Of a DNA stretch of 34,668 nucleotides, positions 1 to 5,698 are shown in pieces. Under the pieces are notes generated by a model. That model had not been told where the DNA came from and did not search any database. It saw only the letters and a program-made list of their open reading frames with translations. The first letter of the stretch is position 1. Each line of letters begins with the position of its first letter. Source of the stretch: Candidatus Woesearchaeota archaeon (GTDB lineage Archaea; Nanobdellota; Nanobdellia; Woesearchaeales; GW2011-AR9). Position numbers and translations under genes: made by a program. Location of the stretch: assembly GCA_013204355.1 (NCBI GenBank), contig JABMOA010000039.1, positions 1 through 34,668 on the forward strand, in the 5' to 3' direction.

Positions 1-452
1 GTTGCGTTTGTACCTTTTAACTTGTGAACGAGACCTGGAAACTGTTCAGGTTCGTATTCTGTGTTAGGTAATTTTACTCCTAAGACATTTAAGTTAAGAT
101 CCATACCAATACTTCCTGATGCAACGATGTTTTGAACGGTGATTTCAGGTGTAATTGTCACAATAATATTCATTTTTTTCAAACTTTTAATGATTTGAAG
201 GATACTTTTGTCAACTGCATCTAAGGTTCGTGCACCTGTACATACTACTTTTCCACTTGAGAAGATTAATGCAGATGTTTTAGGGTCTTTGATTCGTAAT
301 ACTAATCCAGGAAATTGTTCAGGGTTGTATTCTGTGTTAGGCAGAGTTGCTGCCATTTTTTCTAAAGGAATGTCTTTTTCAAGAGCTGTTGAGACTACAA
401 TGTTAACAATTTCAATACTTTTTTTTCCTTTTTTAATTTCTTTCTTTGCCAT
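1..452 (-). CDS. tbp: TATA-binding protein (TBP), 3' end cut by window edge
   Basis: General archaeal transcription factor that binds the TATA box and recruits TFB and RNA polymerase. The start is the ATG at 452 (MAKKEIKK). The reverse-strand reading gives 150 residues of an expected 180-190. The two-fold saddle repeat is visible: repeat one has LPNTEYNPEQFPGLVLRI followed by KTSALIFSSGKVVCTGA, and repeat two begins with the near-identical LPNTEYEPEQFPGLVHKL before the window ends. That pseudo-repeat and the FSSGKVVCTGA stirrup are diagnostic. A G-rich run (462-466) upstream of the ATG may act as ribosome binding site. The gene is divergent from the THUMP/ThiI-like gene at 610. Confidence 0.97.
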   Translation of the reverse strand, partial: MAKKEIKKGKKSIEIVNIVVSTALEKDIPLEKMAATLPNTEYNPEQFPGLVLRIKDPKTSALIFSSGKVVCTGARTLDAVDKSILQIIKSLKKMNIIVTITPEITVQNIVASGSIGMDLNLNVLGVKLPNTEYEPEQFPGLVHKLKGTNA

Positions 453-475
453 AATAATAACCCCCTGTTATCAAT

Positions 476-520
476 CCTTTATAAATAGACCAAGACTATA
501 TAAAGATTACCTTTATAAAT
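476..520 (-). promoter_or_regulatory. TATA-box cluster for tbp
   Basis: On the minus strand three TATA-like elements precede tbp: TATTTATAAAGG (476-487), TTTATATAG (497-505) and ATTTATAAAGG (510-520). The nearest would start transcription at about 455, almost leaderless. The farther two would leave a short leader containing the G-run. Several TATA boxes in front of TBP suggest autoregulation, but this is inference. Confidence 0.5.
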
Positions 521-577
521 GAAGTATTTTGGCCTTTATATATTAGGTATATACTTCTCCTCTTATTTAGGCAGAAG

Positions 578-587
578 CTTTTTAAAG
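578..587 (+). promoter_or_regulatory. TATA box for the THUMP/ThiI-like gene
   Basis: CTTTTTAAAG lies about 27 bases upstream of the ATG at 610, which puts the transcription start at or next to the start codon. No Shine-Dalgarno motif is present. This fits leaderless transcription, the pattern at most promoters in this window. Confidence 0.5.
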
Positions 588-609
588 AACATATTCTCTA
601 GTTATTATA

Positions 610-1431
610 ATGGATTATTCACATATTTTATTACGGTACGGTGAGATTTTTTTGAAAGGAAAGAATAAAAATTTCTTTGAAAAGAAGCTTGCGCAGAACA
701 TCAAGAAGCTTGTTGGCGTTTCATCTGTAACAAGACTTCGTTCTAGGTTTGTATGCGAATATATTAAGAATCATCAAGATTTGAAGTGTGTTTTTGGATT
801 GACTTCCTATTCTTTAGCGGTAAGGGTTGAAAAGGACCCTGATATGATTAAGCAGAAAGTAATAGACTTTGTTAAAGATCTGAAAGGAACGTTCAAAATC
901 GCAACAAAACGGTCCGATAAACAGTTTCCTATTGGTTCTATGGATTTTAATATAGAAGTTGGTGGATATGTTGAAGAAAATACTAATTTGGCATTTAGTT
1001 TTGATAATCCTGATTATCTACTTAATATTGAAATCAATCAAGATGCGGCATATATTTTTACTGAAAGTGTTTCATGTTTTGGAGGCTTACCAACAGGCGT
1101 TGAAGGAAATGTATTATTGTTGGTTGAGAATGAAGCTTCCTTGTTAGCTGGTGTATTGTTTATGAAACGTGGTACCAACATATTTCCAATTGCATCTGAA
1201 GAAAAAGATATTTCCTTGTTGCAACAGTATAGTCCAATGGCGTTGAATTTGGTTGTGGTTAAGGATGTTGATACATTTGCAGCTGAAAAGGAGATGGATA
1301 TTTTAGTAAGTGGTCAGAATTTTGAAAGGTTGAAAAAATATGATACTAAAATGTTAGTATTGAGACCATTGATTGGGTTTAGTGAAGAAGAGATTATTGA
1401 GATGTTGGATATGTATTCTAATTCCCAATAA
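610..1431 (+). CDS. THUMP-domain ThiI-like protein with degenerate PP-loop
   Basis: Resembles ThiI, the tRNA 4-thiouridine synthetase. Residues 5-30 match its N-terminal ferredoxin-like part (LLRYGEIFLKGKNKNFFEKK). Residues 50-160 look like the THUMP RNA-binding domain (FKIATKRSDKQFPIGS). CFGGLPTGVEGNV (156-168) matches the entry to the ATP-pyrophosphatase domain. However, where ThiI has SGGxDS the protein reads ENEAS (173-177), so the ATP-binding P-loop is gone. At 273 residues it is much shorter than ThiI (about 390-480), although LRPLIGFSEEEI (252-263) still corresponds to the end of the ThiI fold. It therefore probably binds tRNA without adenylating it. The 3' end overlaps the convergent E1-like gene by 14 bases. 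THUMP and ThiI assignment is firm; loss of activity is inferred. Confidence 0.85.
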   Translation: MDYSHILLRYGEIFLKGKNKNFFEKKLAQNIKKLVGVSSVTRLRSRFVCEYIKNHQDLKCVFGLTSYSLAVRVEKDPDMIKQKVIDFVKDLKGTFKIATKRSDKQFPIGSMDFNIEVGGYVEENTNLAFSFDNPDYLLNIEINQDAAYIFTESVSCFGGLPTGVEGNVLLLVENEASLLAGVLFMKRGTNIFPIASEEKDISLLQQYSPMALNLVVVKDVDTFAAEKEMDILVSGQNFERLKKYDTKMLVLRPLIGFSEEEIIEMLDMYSNSQ

Positions 1432-2350
1432 ATCTACTATAAATAGAAACTGCTTCTTCTTCAGAACTTGCTTTAATTAATGCACGTCCATCTTTGAATA
1501 AAAGGAATTTGTCTGTTTGAATTGTTTCTCCATCGTATGTTCCTTGGATTCGTGAGTTTACTTCATCAAAATTAATGTTGCCAGAAACTTGGTATCTTCC
1601 TGATCCACAGAATTTAACAGTTCTGATGTCTTCCTTTTGATCTAAGAATAAATACATTTCATTACATGTTGGACATTTTTCTTTTCTTTTAACAGTTAAT
1701 TTTCTGAAGTCTTGATTCCATACATCATAATGATACAATAATGGTTCAACCGTTTTTTGTAATAATATTTTTAGTGCTAAACTTGTTTGTAATGCTCCGA
1801 TGGATGTTGTTGCAACATTTAGAACACCCACAGTATCACAGGTTTCTAAACTTACATTTTCTGTGAAACATTGTAAACATGGTCCATCTGGAAAGATTGG
1901 CATGGCATAGCCATGTGTTTTGATTGCTGCGCCATAAATCCATGTGATTTTGTTTTTTCTACAATAATCATTTACTAAGAATCGCGTTTTCATGTTATCG
2001 GTGCAATCTAATAGAATGTTTGCTTCTTTGATTACAGAAATATTTTCACTGTTAAGATGAATTGCATGTGTTTTGACTTTGACATCTAAATTAATTTGTG
2101 CAATTTTTTCTTTTGCCACAACTGCTTTACTTCGTCCAACATCTGCTTCATCAAATAATGTTTGTCTTTGTAAATTGGATAATTCAATCACATCTCTATC
2201 TATTAAAATTAATTTTCCAACACCAGATCTTGCTAATAGTTCTGTAGTAACTGTCCCTAATGCGCCAACGCCAATGATTGCAATTGTTGCGTTTTTTAGT
2301 TTGTTTTGTCCTTCTTGTCCTATGATTAATTCTTGTCTGTTATATCTCAT
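1418..2350 (-). CDS. E1-like ThiF/MoeB/Uba4-type adenylyltransferase
   Basis: Activates the C-terminal Gly-Gly of a ubiquitin-like sulfur carrier by adenylation; the carrier is then thiocarboxylated. Visible features: Rossmann motif GVGALG (27-32), the DRDVIELSNLQRQTLF segment (51-66), DNMKTRF (118-124), zinc cysteines C158/C161 and C226/C229, and C171 in TCDTVGVLN, the position of the reactive Cys in ThiF/MoeB. The last 80 residues form a small extra domain (LLFKDGRALIK) often seen in archaeal family members; there is no rhodanese domain. Its ATG overlaps the stop of the upstream thiolase gene as ATGA, so the two are translationally coupled. With the ThiS-like protein and the TtuA/Ncs6 homologue it forms a full sulfur relay. 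Exact partner specificity cannot be read from sequence. Confidence 0.92.
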   Translation of the reverse strand: MRYNRQELIIGQEGQNKLKNATIAIIGVGALGTVTTELLARSGVGKLILIDRDVIELSNLQRQTLFDEADVGRSKAVVAKEKIAQINLDVKVKTHAIHLNSENISVIKEANILLDCTDNMKTRFLVNDYCRKNKITWIYGAAIKTHGYAMPIFPDGPCLQCFTENVSLETCDTVGVLNVATTSIGALQTSLALKILLQKTVEPLLYHYDVWNQDFRKLTVKRKEKCPTCNEMYLFLDQKEDIRTVKFCGSGRYQVSGNINFDEVNSRIQGTYDGETIQTDKFLLFKDGRALIKASSEEEAVSIYSRFIGN

Positions 2351-3279
2351 TGTGTAAGGACCTCTTTCATTTCACAGGCATTACAAATGATTTTATTAGA
2401 AGGTTCTTGACATGTTTCACAGGATTTGATAGTGTCATTAGTTTCTTGGTCCTGTTGTTTTAGTAATGGGAGCATTGCAAGATATGATTTGATGATACCT
2501 TGTTTGGTTCCTCTGAAATCTTTTTCAAAATCATTTAACATCACTTGAACTTTATGTCTGAATCCTAGTTGTGAATATGGGCATTCTGTGTAATCTATTT
2601 TGAATCCTTTTAGTATTGTGTATAATCTAACTTCTTTCTCACTGCACATGTATAATGGTTTCACACGTTGTACAAAACCATCTTGTTCATGGATGCCGGA
2701 AATCGGTCCTAATCTTCCTGCAAGCGTTGTGTTTGCTTTAAACAAATTCATCATAATTGCTTGCGCTTCATCATCTAAATTATGACCTGTGATTACTTTG
2801 GTTGCACCTTCCTGTCTTGCATATTTGTTGAGGATGTATCTTCTAAAGACCCCACACACATTACATGGTTTCTTTTTTGTATCTTTGTTAATCTTAGGAT
2901 ATGCTTCATCTAATGGCGCACCAAATTCTTCTTGTGATGTGACTACTTTTAATGGGATTTCATGAGTTGCACAGAATTCTTTTAAATCTACGATTGTGTG
3001 TTGTCTGTAATTTGCAATTCCTTCATCTACACATAATGCAAATAAATGATCTGAGGGGATTTGGTAATGATCAAGATATTTTTTAGTTAAGTAAAGAACT
3101 GTAAGAGAATCCTTTCCACCAGATGCTGCAATACAAATTTTATCTTTTCGGTCTATCAAATGAAACTTGTTGATTGTTTTGAATACTTTTTCTTCAAAGT
3201 AGGAAATGAAGTGTGATTTACACAAAGATCCATGTTGTAAGGTAATGACCGCTTTACTATGACATTTTTCGCACTGCAT
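2347..3279 (-). CDS. TtuA/Ncs6-family tRNA 2-thiolation enzyme
   Basis: ATP-pyrophosphatase that adenylates a tRNA uridine and exchanges oxygen for sulfur. PP-loop SGGKDS is at 53-58. Three cysteines expected to hold a 4Fe-4S cluster are present: C139 and C142 in PCNVCGVFRR and C233 in ECPYSQLGFR. GHNLDDEAQ (165-173) is the usual second motif. Zinc sites flank the core: C3/C6/C20/H23 at the N-terminus and C287/C290/C299/C302 at the C-terminus. At 310 residues it is full length. U54 (TtuA) and U34 (NcsA) enzymes are hard to separate by eye, so no symbol is given. It starts 2 bases after the ThiS-like stop, and GGAGG ending 6 bases before its ATG is a good ribosome binding site. Confidence 0.93.
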   Translation of the reverse strand: MQCEKCHSKAVITLQHGSLCKSHFISYFEEKVFKTINKFHLIDRKDKICIAASGGKDSLTVLYLTKKYLDHYQIPSDHLFALCVDEGIANYRQHTIVDLKEFCATHEIPLKVVTSQEEFGAPLDEAYPKINKDTKKKPCNVCGVFRRYILNKYARQEGATKVITGHNLDDEAQAIMMNLFKANTTLAGRLGPISGIHEQDGFVQRVKPLYMCSEKEVRLYTILKGFKIDYTECPYSQLGFRHKVQVMLNDFEKDFRGTKQGIIKSYLAMLPLLKQQDQETNDTIKSCETCQEPSNKIICNACEMKEVLTQ

Positions 3280-3281
3280 CC

Positions 3282-3476
3282 TTATCCTCCGGAAACAACA
3301 CTTAAGATTTCAATCGTGTCATCGTTGCTTAGAAGTTCATCTTCTGTGAGAATTTCATTGTTTCTTGTAACTAATACTGTTTCAGAATTGATATTTAAGT
3401 GTTGTAGTAGTTGTTCTACTGATCCATTAAATTCTAATGTTGAGTTTGTTCTATTTTTTTCGTTAAATACATTCAC
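3282..3476 (-). CDS. ThiS/MoaD/Urm1-like sulfur carrier
   Basis: Small beta-grasp ubiquitin-like protein ending in Gly-Gly (TIEILSVVSGG), the tail adenylated and thiocarboxylated by the neighbouring E1-like enzyme to feed sulfur to the tRNA thiolase. Two starts are possible. A TTG at 3491 gives 69 residues but has a stop immediately upstream and no ribosome binding site. The GTG at 3476 gives 64 residues beginning (M)NVFNEKN, has GGAG 10 bases upstream, and matches the usual short first beta strand of the family. I prefer 3476. First gene of the sulfur-relay operon. Confidence 0.88.
   Translation of the reverse strand: MNVFNEKNRTNSTLEFNGSVEQLLQHLNINSETVLVTRNNEILTEDELLSNDDTIEILSVVSGG
3285..3289 (-). 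promoter_or_regulatory. Ribosome binding site overlapping the Gly-Gly codons
   Basis: GGAGG, read on the minus strand, is part of the final GGA GGA codons of the sulfur-carrier gene and lies 6 bases upstream of the ATG of the TtuA/Ncs6 gene. The same bases encode the functional Gly-Gly tail and serve as ribosome binding site for the next gene. Confidence 0.65.
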
Positions 3477-3501
3477 TTTTGGACACTCCAAAAATTAATG
3501 T

Positions 3502-3675
3502 AAAAAAATCTTTGATTTTTGCTTATGTTCATTCTTATCTCCCCTTCGTCCTCTAACAGGGCAAAGGTTTGTAATTGGTATTAAGTTTCGTTCCATATGA
3601 GCAGGGCACGGCACTTTAGGATTTTGTAAACAAAATGTGCCTCCATTGGCGCTGCTCATCCACTTAACTTAATAC
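3502..3675 (-). ncRNA. Candidate structured RNA: leader of sulfur-relay operon or independent ncRNA
   Basis: This lies in the 350-base gap between the divergent genes. Perfect nested stems are visible: an outer 10-bp stem 3578-3587 with 3666-3675 (GTATTAAGTT/AACTTAATAC); an 8-bp stem 3597-3604 with 3652-3659 (ATGAGCAG/CTGCTCAT); GGCAC/GTGCC (3610-3614 with 3637-3641); and apical ATTTTG-TAAA-CAAAAT (3621-3636). The minus strand is favoured because a palindromic TATA box, TTTATAAA (3695-3702), sits 20-27 bases ahead of the outer stem. The far end has a 7-bp hairpin (3504-3520) running into seven T residues (3502-3508), a terminator-like end just before the sulfur-carrier start. I tried tRNA, 5S, SRP, RNase P, TPP riboswitch, C/D and H/ACA patterns and none fits convincingly. 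The structure is clear; the class and function are unknown. Confidence 0.6.
3504..3520 (-). terminator. A/T hairpin with T-run before sulfur-carrier gene
   Basis: AAAAATC/GATTTTT with a 3-base loop. On the minus strand it ends in a seven-T run (3502-3508), 26 bases before the preferred GTG start at 3476. It could end the upstream structured RNA or attenuate the operon. Confidence 0.5.
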
Positions 3676-3694
3676 GAGTTATTTGTTGTTGTTT

Positions 3695-3702
3695 TTTATA
3701 AA
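3695..3702 (-). promoter_or_regulatory. TATA box for structured RNA / sulfur-relay operon
   Basis: TTTATAAA is palindromic, so direction is set by context: on the minus strand the outer RNA stem begins 20 bases downstream (3675). No other convincing TATA box lies between here and the operon start, so this is the best candidate promoter for both. Confidence 0.5.
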
Positions 3703-3726
3703 GATTAGGGTGATTTTTGTTGAATT

Positions 3727-3789
3727 CACTGGACAAGCCTTTTTAGGTTTATTTGTGTTTAATTTATGTGCCACACCCCACTGGACAAG
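3727..3789. repeat. Direct repeat CACTGGACAAG, two copies
   Basis: Exact 11-base copies at 3727-3737 and 3779-3789, 52 bases apart. The second ends 11 bases upstream of the TATA box of the BRO-N/DinD-like gene. This placement suits an operator or activator site; the repeat could also be a chance or insertion-derived duplication. Confidence 0.5.
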
Positions 3790-3800
3790 TACGCGTAGAA

Positions 3801-3808
3801 TATTTAAA
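3801..3808 (+). promoter_or_regulatory. TATA box for BRO-N/DinD-like gene
   Basis: TATTTAAA lies 23-30 bases upstream of the ATG at 3831, predicting a leaderless or nearly leaderless message. Confidence 0.5.
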
Positions 3809-3830
3809 GGAGTAAATCCTTGAGAATGAT

Positions 3831-4718
3831 ATGGAAAAAGAAAATGCACTTGTTGTATTTGAAGATAAGGGAATACGAAGGCTTTGGCATAATGAAGAAT
3901 GGTATTATTCAGTTGTTGATGTTGTGGCCGTTTTAACAAAAAGTGATCGTCCACGTAAATATTGGTCTGATTTAAAGTTAAAAATGAAAGATTATGAGGG
4001 TTTTGAAGTGTCCGTTAAAATCGGACAGTTGAAATTAATAGCACCAGATGGGAAATTACGTGAAACTGATTGTGCTAATGTTGAAACCTTATTTAGAGTT
4101 ATTCAATCAATACCTTCTCCTAACGCAAATAAATTCAAATTATGGCTTGCAAGGGTTGGATATGAACGAGTTCAAGAAATTGAAAATCCTGAACTTACGC
4201 AAAGACGTATGAAAGAACTTTACAAAGCAAAAGGTTATTCTGATGATTGGATTGAAAAAAGAGTTCGTGGAATTGTAATAAGGGATGAATTAACAGATGA
4301 GTGGAAAAATAGGGGTGTAAATACCAATAAAGAATTTGCGATTCTTACAGCAGAAATCTCTAAAGCTACATTTGATATGACACCAAGTGAATATAAACAA
4401 CATAAAGGGCTAAAACGAGAAAATTTACGAGACCACATGAATGATTTAGAATTAATTTTTTCCATGTTGGGTGAAAGAGTATCTACTGAAATTACAAAGA
4501 ATGAAAATGCACAAGGTTATCACGAAGTTGAAGGCGCTGCAAAAAGAGGAGGAAGGGTTGCAGGTAATGCAAGGAAAGAAACAGAAAAAGAATTGGGATG
4601 CCCCATTACTTCACAAGATAATTTTCTCAATAGTCCGGAAAAAAATAAATTTTTAATTTCTAGTCATACCAAAAATAACATAAAAAAGAAAAGATTACTT
4701 AAAAATGAAAAGTCTTGA
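3831..4718 (+). CDS. BRO-N / DNA-damage-inducible protein D (DinD)-like protein
   Basis: 295 residues. The first 110 residues resemble a BRO-N domain (VVFEDKGIRRLWHNEEWYYS, then FRVIQSIPSPNANKFKLWLA), a DNA-binding module common in viral and phage antirepressors. The remainder matches the layout of bacterial DinD (about 274 residues): an N-terminal domain, then a segment with KGLKRENLRDHM, DLELIFSMLGE, a GYHEVEGAAKRGG stretch and a final ELG. Bacterial DinD is SOS-induced and restrains RecA filaments; whether the archaeal protein acts on RadA is unknown. The end is a Lys/Asn-rich tail. It overlaps the next gene by 14 bases, so the pair is co-translated. Family assignment is firm; function is inferred. 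Confidence 0.82.
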   Translation: MEKENALVVFEDKGIRRLWHNEEWYYSVVDVVAVLTKSDRPRKYWSDLKLKMKDYEGFEVSVKIGQLKLIAPDGKLRETDCANVETLFRVIQSIPSPNANKFKLWLARVGYERVQEIENPELTQRRMKELYKAKGYSDDWIEKRVRGIVIRDELTDEWKNRGVNTNKEFAILTAEISKATFDMTPSEYKQHKGLKRENLRDHMNDLELIFSMLGERVSTEITKNENAQGYHEVEGAAKRGGRVAGNARKETEKELGCPITSQDNFLNSPEKNKFLISSHTKNNIKKKRLLKNEKS

Positions 4719-5118
4719 TCAAGAAGAATATTACTTTCTTCGTGAAAAATTGGAACTAGTGGAAGAAGGATTAAGAGGATTTTGTGATAATGTTGACTGT
4801 GATAAATATGGTTACAAAGACTTGTTAAAAATTAAATACAAACCTGTTCTTGAGCACAATTTTTCTTGTATACCTAAATTAAAAAAAGAAAAACATACTT
4901 TATTACGTTTATTTTCCAAGAAAAGTTTTCAAAAATATCGTTATAAAAAATGTAATATTTGTAAAGAAAGGCTTGATGAATTAGGAAAGGAATATTATGT
5001 CGTTGGGTTTACAAAATTACTTAAAGAAAAGAAAGTTTATCAATATGAAAGTGTTTGCGTTCATAAAAAATGCAGTCAAAAAGTCAAACCTCCCAAAGGT
5101 TGGGAAAAATTAAATTAA
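4705..5118 (+). CDS. Small Cys-rich, probably zinc-binding protein
   Basis: 137 residues, family not recognised. Very basic and Lys-rich, with cysteine groups that look like metal ligands: CDNVDC (27-32), KKCNIC (81-86) and CVHKKC near residue 118. No signal peptide or membrane helix, so probably cytoplasmic. Its start lies inside the end of the BRO-N/DinD-like gene and its stop is 1 base before the Rpp30 ATG, so all three genes look like one transcript. A nucleic-acid-binding zinc protein is plausible but not shown. Confidence 0.75.
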   Translation: MKSLDQEEYYFLREKLELVEEGLRGFCDNVDCDKYGYKDLLKIKYKPVLEHNFSCIPKLKKEKHTLLRLFSKKSFQKYRYKKCNICKERLDELGKEYYVVGFTKLLKEKKVYQYESVCVHKKCSQKVKPPKGWEKLN

Positions 5119-5119
5119 A

Positions 5120-5632
5120 ATGGATAACATCATCTTATTAAAAAAAACAAAAGAACTTGAAGATTTATGTAGAAGTTTAGGTTTTGAAAAAACGTTGTTC
5201 TTAGATGATGTGAAAGTAATTGAAGCTAAAACAAATAAGGATTTGTTGAAGAAATATTCCCAATTTACCATTGTCAAACCTATTACAGAAGATTTATTAC
5301 GGTTTGCTCTTGAGAAAACAAAGATTAATTTAGTGTATGGTATGGAATTTCTCCATCCAAAAGATTCTGTTCACTATGTGCGTGGCGGATTAGATCAAAT
5401 TATATGTAAAATTGCTGCTGAGAAAGGAAAGATTATTGGATTCTCGTTTTCAGATATCTTGCATGCCAAGAATCAGCCGAAACTCTTGGGTCGGATGAGA
5501 GCTAATCTTAGATTATGTAAAAAGTATAACGTTCATATATTATTTGGCAATTTTTCTACATGTAAAGAAGATATTCGTTCTAAGAAAGATCTTGTTGCAT
5601 TCTTGAGGACGTTAAGAAAGATAAAGAAATGA
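5120..5632 (+). CDS. rnp3: Ribonuclease P protein component 3 (Rpp30)
   Basis: Protein subunit of archaeal RNase P, which trims the 5' leader of pre-tRNA. 170 residues, slightly short for the family (about 210). Diagnostic C-terminal half: RGGLDQIICKIAAEKGKIIG, then LLGRMRANLRLCKKYNVHIL and a following Gly-Asn-Phe-Ser, as in the PHP-like barrel of Rpp30. The N-terminal part is more divergent. It starts 1 base after the upstream stop. No RNase P RNA was recognised nearby. Confidence 0.88.
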   Translation: MDNIILLKKTKELEDLCRSLGFEKTLFLDDVKVIEAKTNKDLLKKYSQFTIVKPITEDLLRFALEKTKINLVYGMEFLHPKDSVHYVRGGLDQIICKIAAEKGKIIGFSFSDILHAKNQPKLLGRMRANLRLCKKYNVHILFGNFSTCKEDIRSKKDLVAFLRTLRKIKK

Positions 5633-5660
5633 ATACATTTAACCCTATTTTACAGCAAGA

Positions 5661-5668
5661 TTTATAAG
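5661..5668 (+). promoter_or_regulatory. TATA box for 1594-residue secreted protein gene
   Basis: TTTATAAG about 31-38 bases upstream of the ATG at 5699; predicted start of transcription about 5690, leaving almost no leader. Confidence 0.5.
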
Positions 5669-5698
5669 TTCATTTTATTTCTTAGATAGAAGTAGATT

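Noticed and set aside
208..522. Plus-strand reading frame of 104 codons over tbp
   Set aside because: It is the antisense shadow of the clearly recognisable TATA-binding protein on the minus strand.
3583..3594. GTTTCGTTCC resembling a tRNA T-arm
   Set aside because: No acceptor, D-arm or anticodon arm can be built around it; it is in the internal loop of the nested-stem RNA.
3502..3675. The structured RNA as an H/ACA guide, RNase P or SRP RNA
   Set aside because: An ACA lies a plausible distance from the outer stem on the minus strand, but no kink-turn was found; RNase P conserved regions and the SRP helix 8 motif are absent. Left as unknown class.
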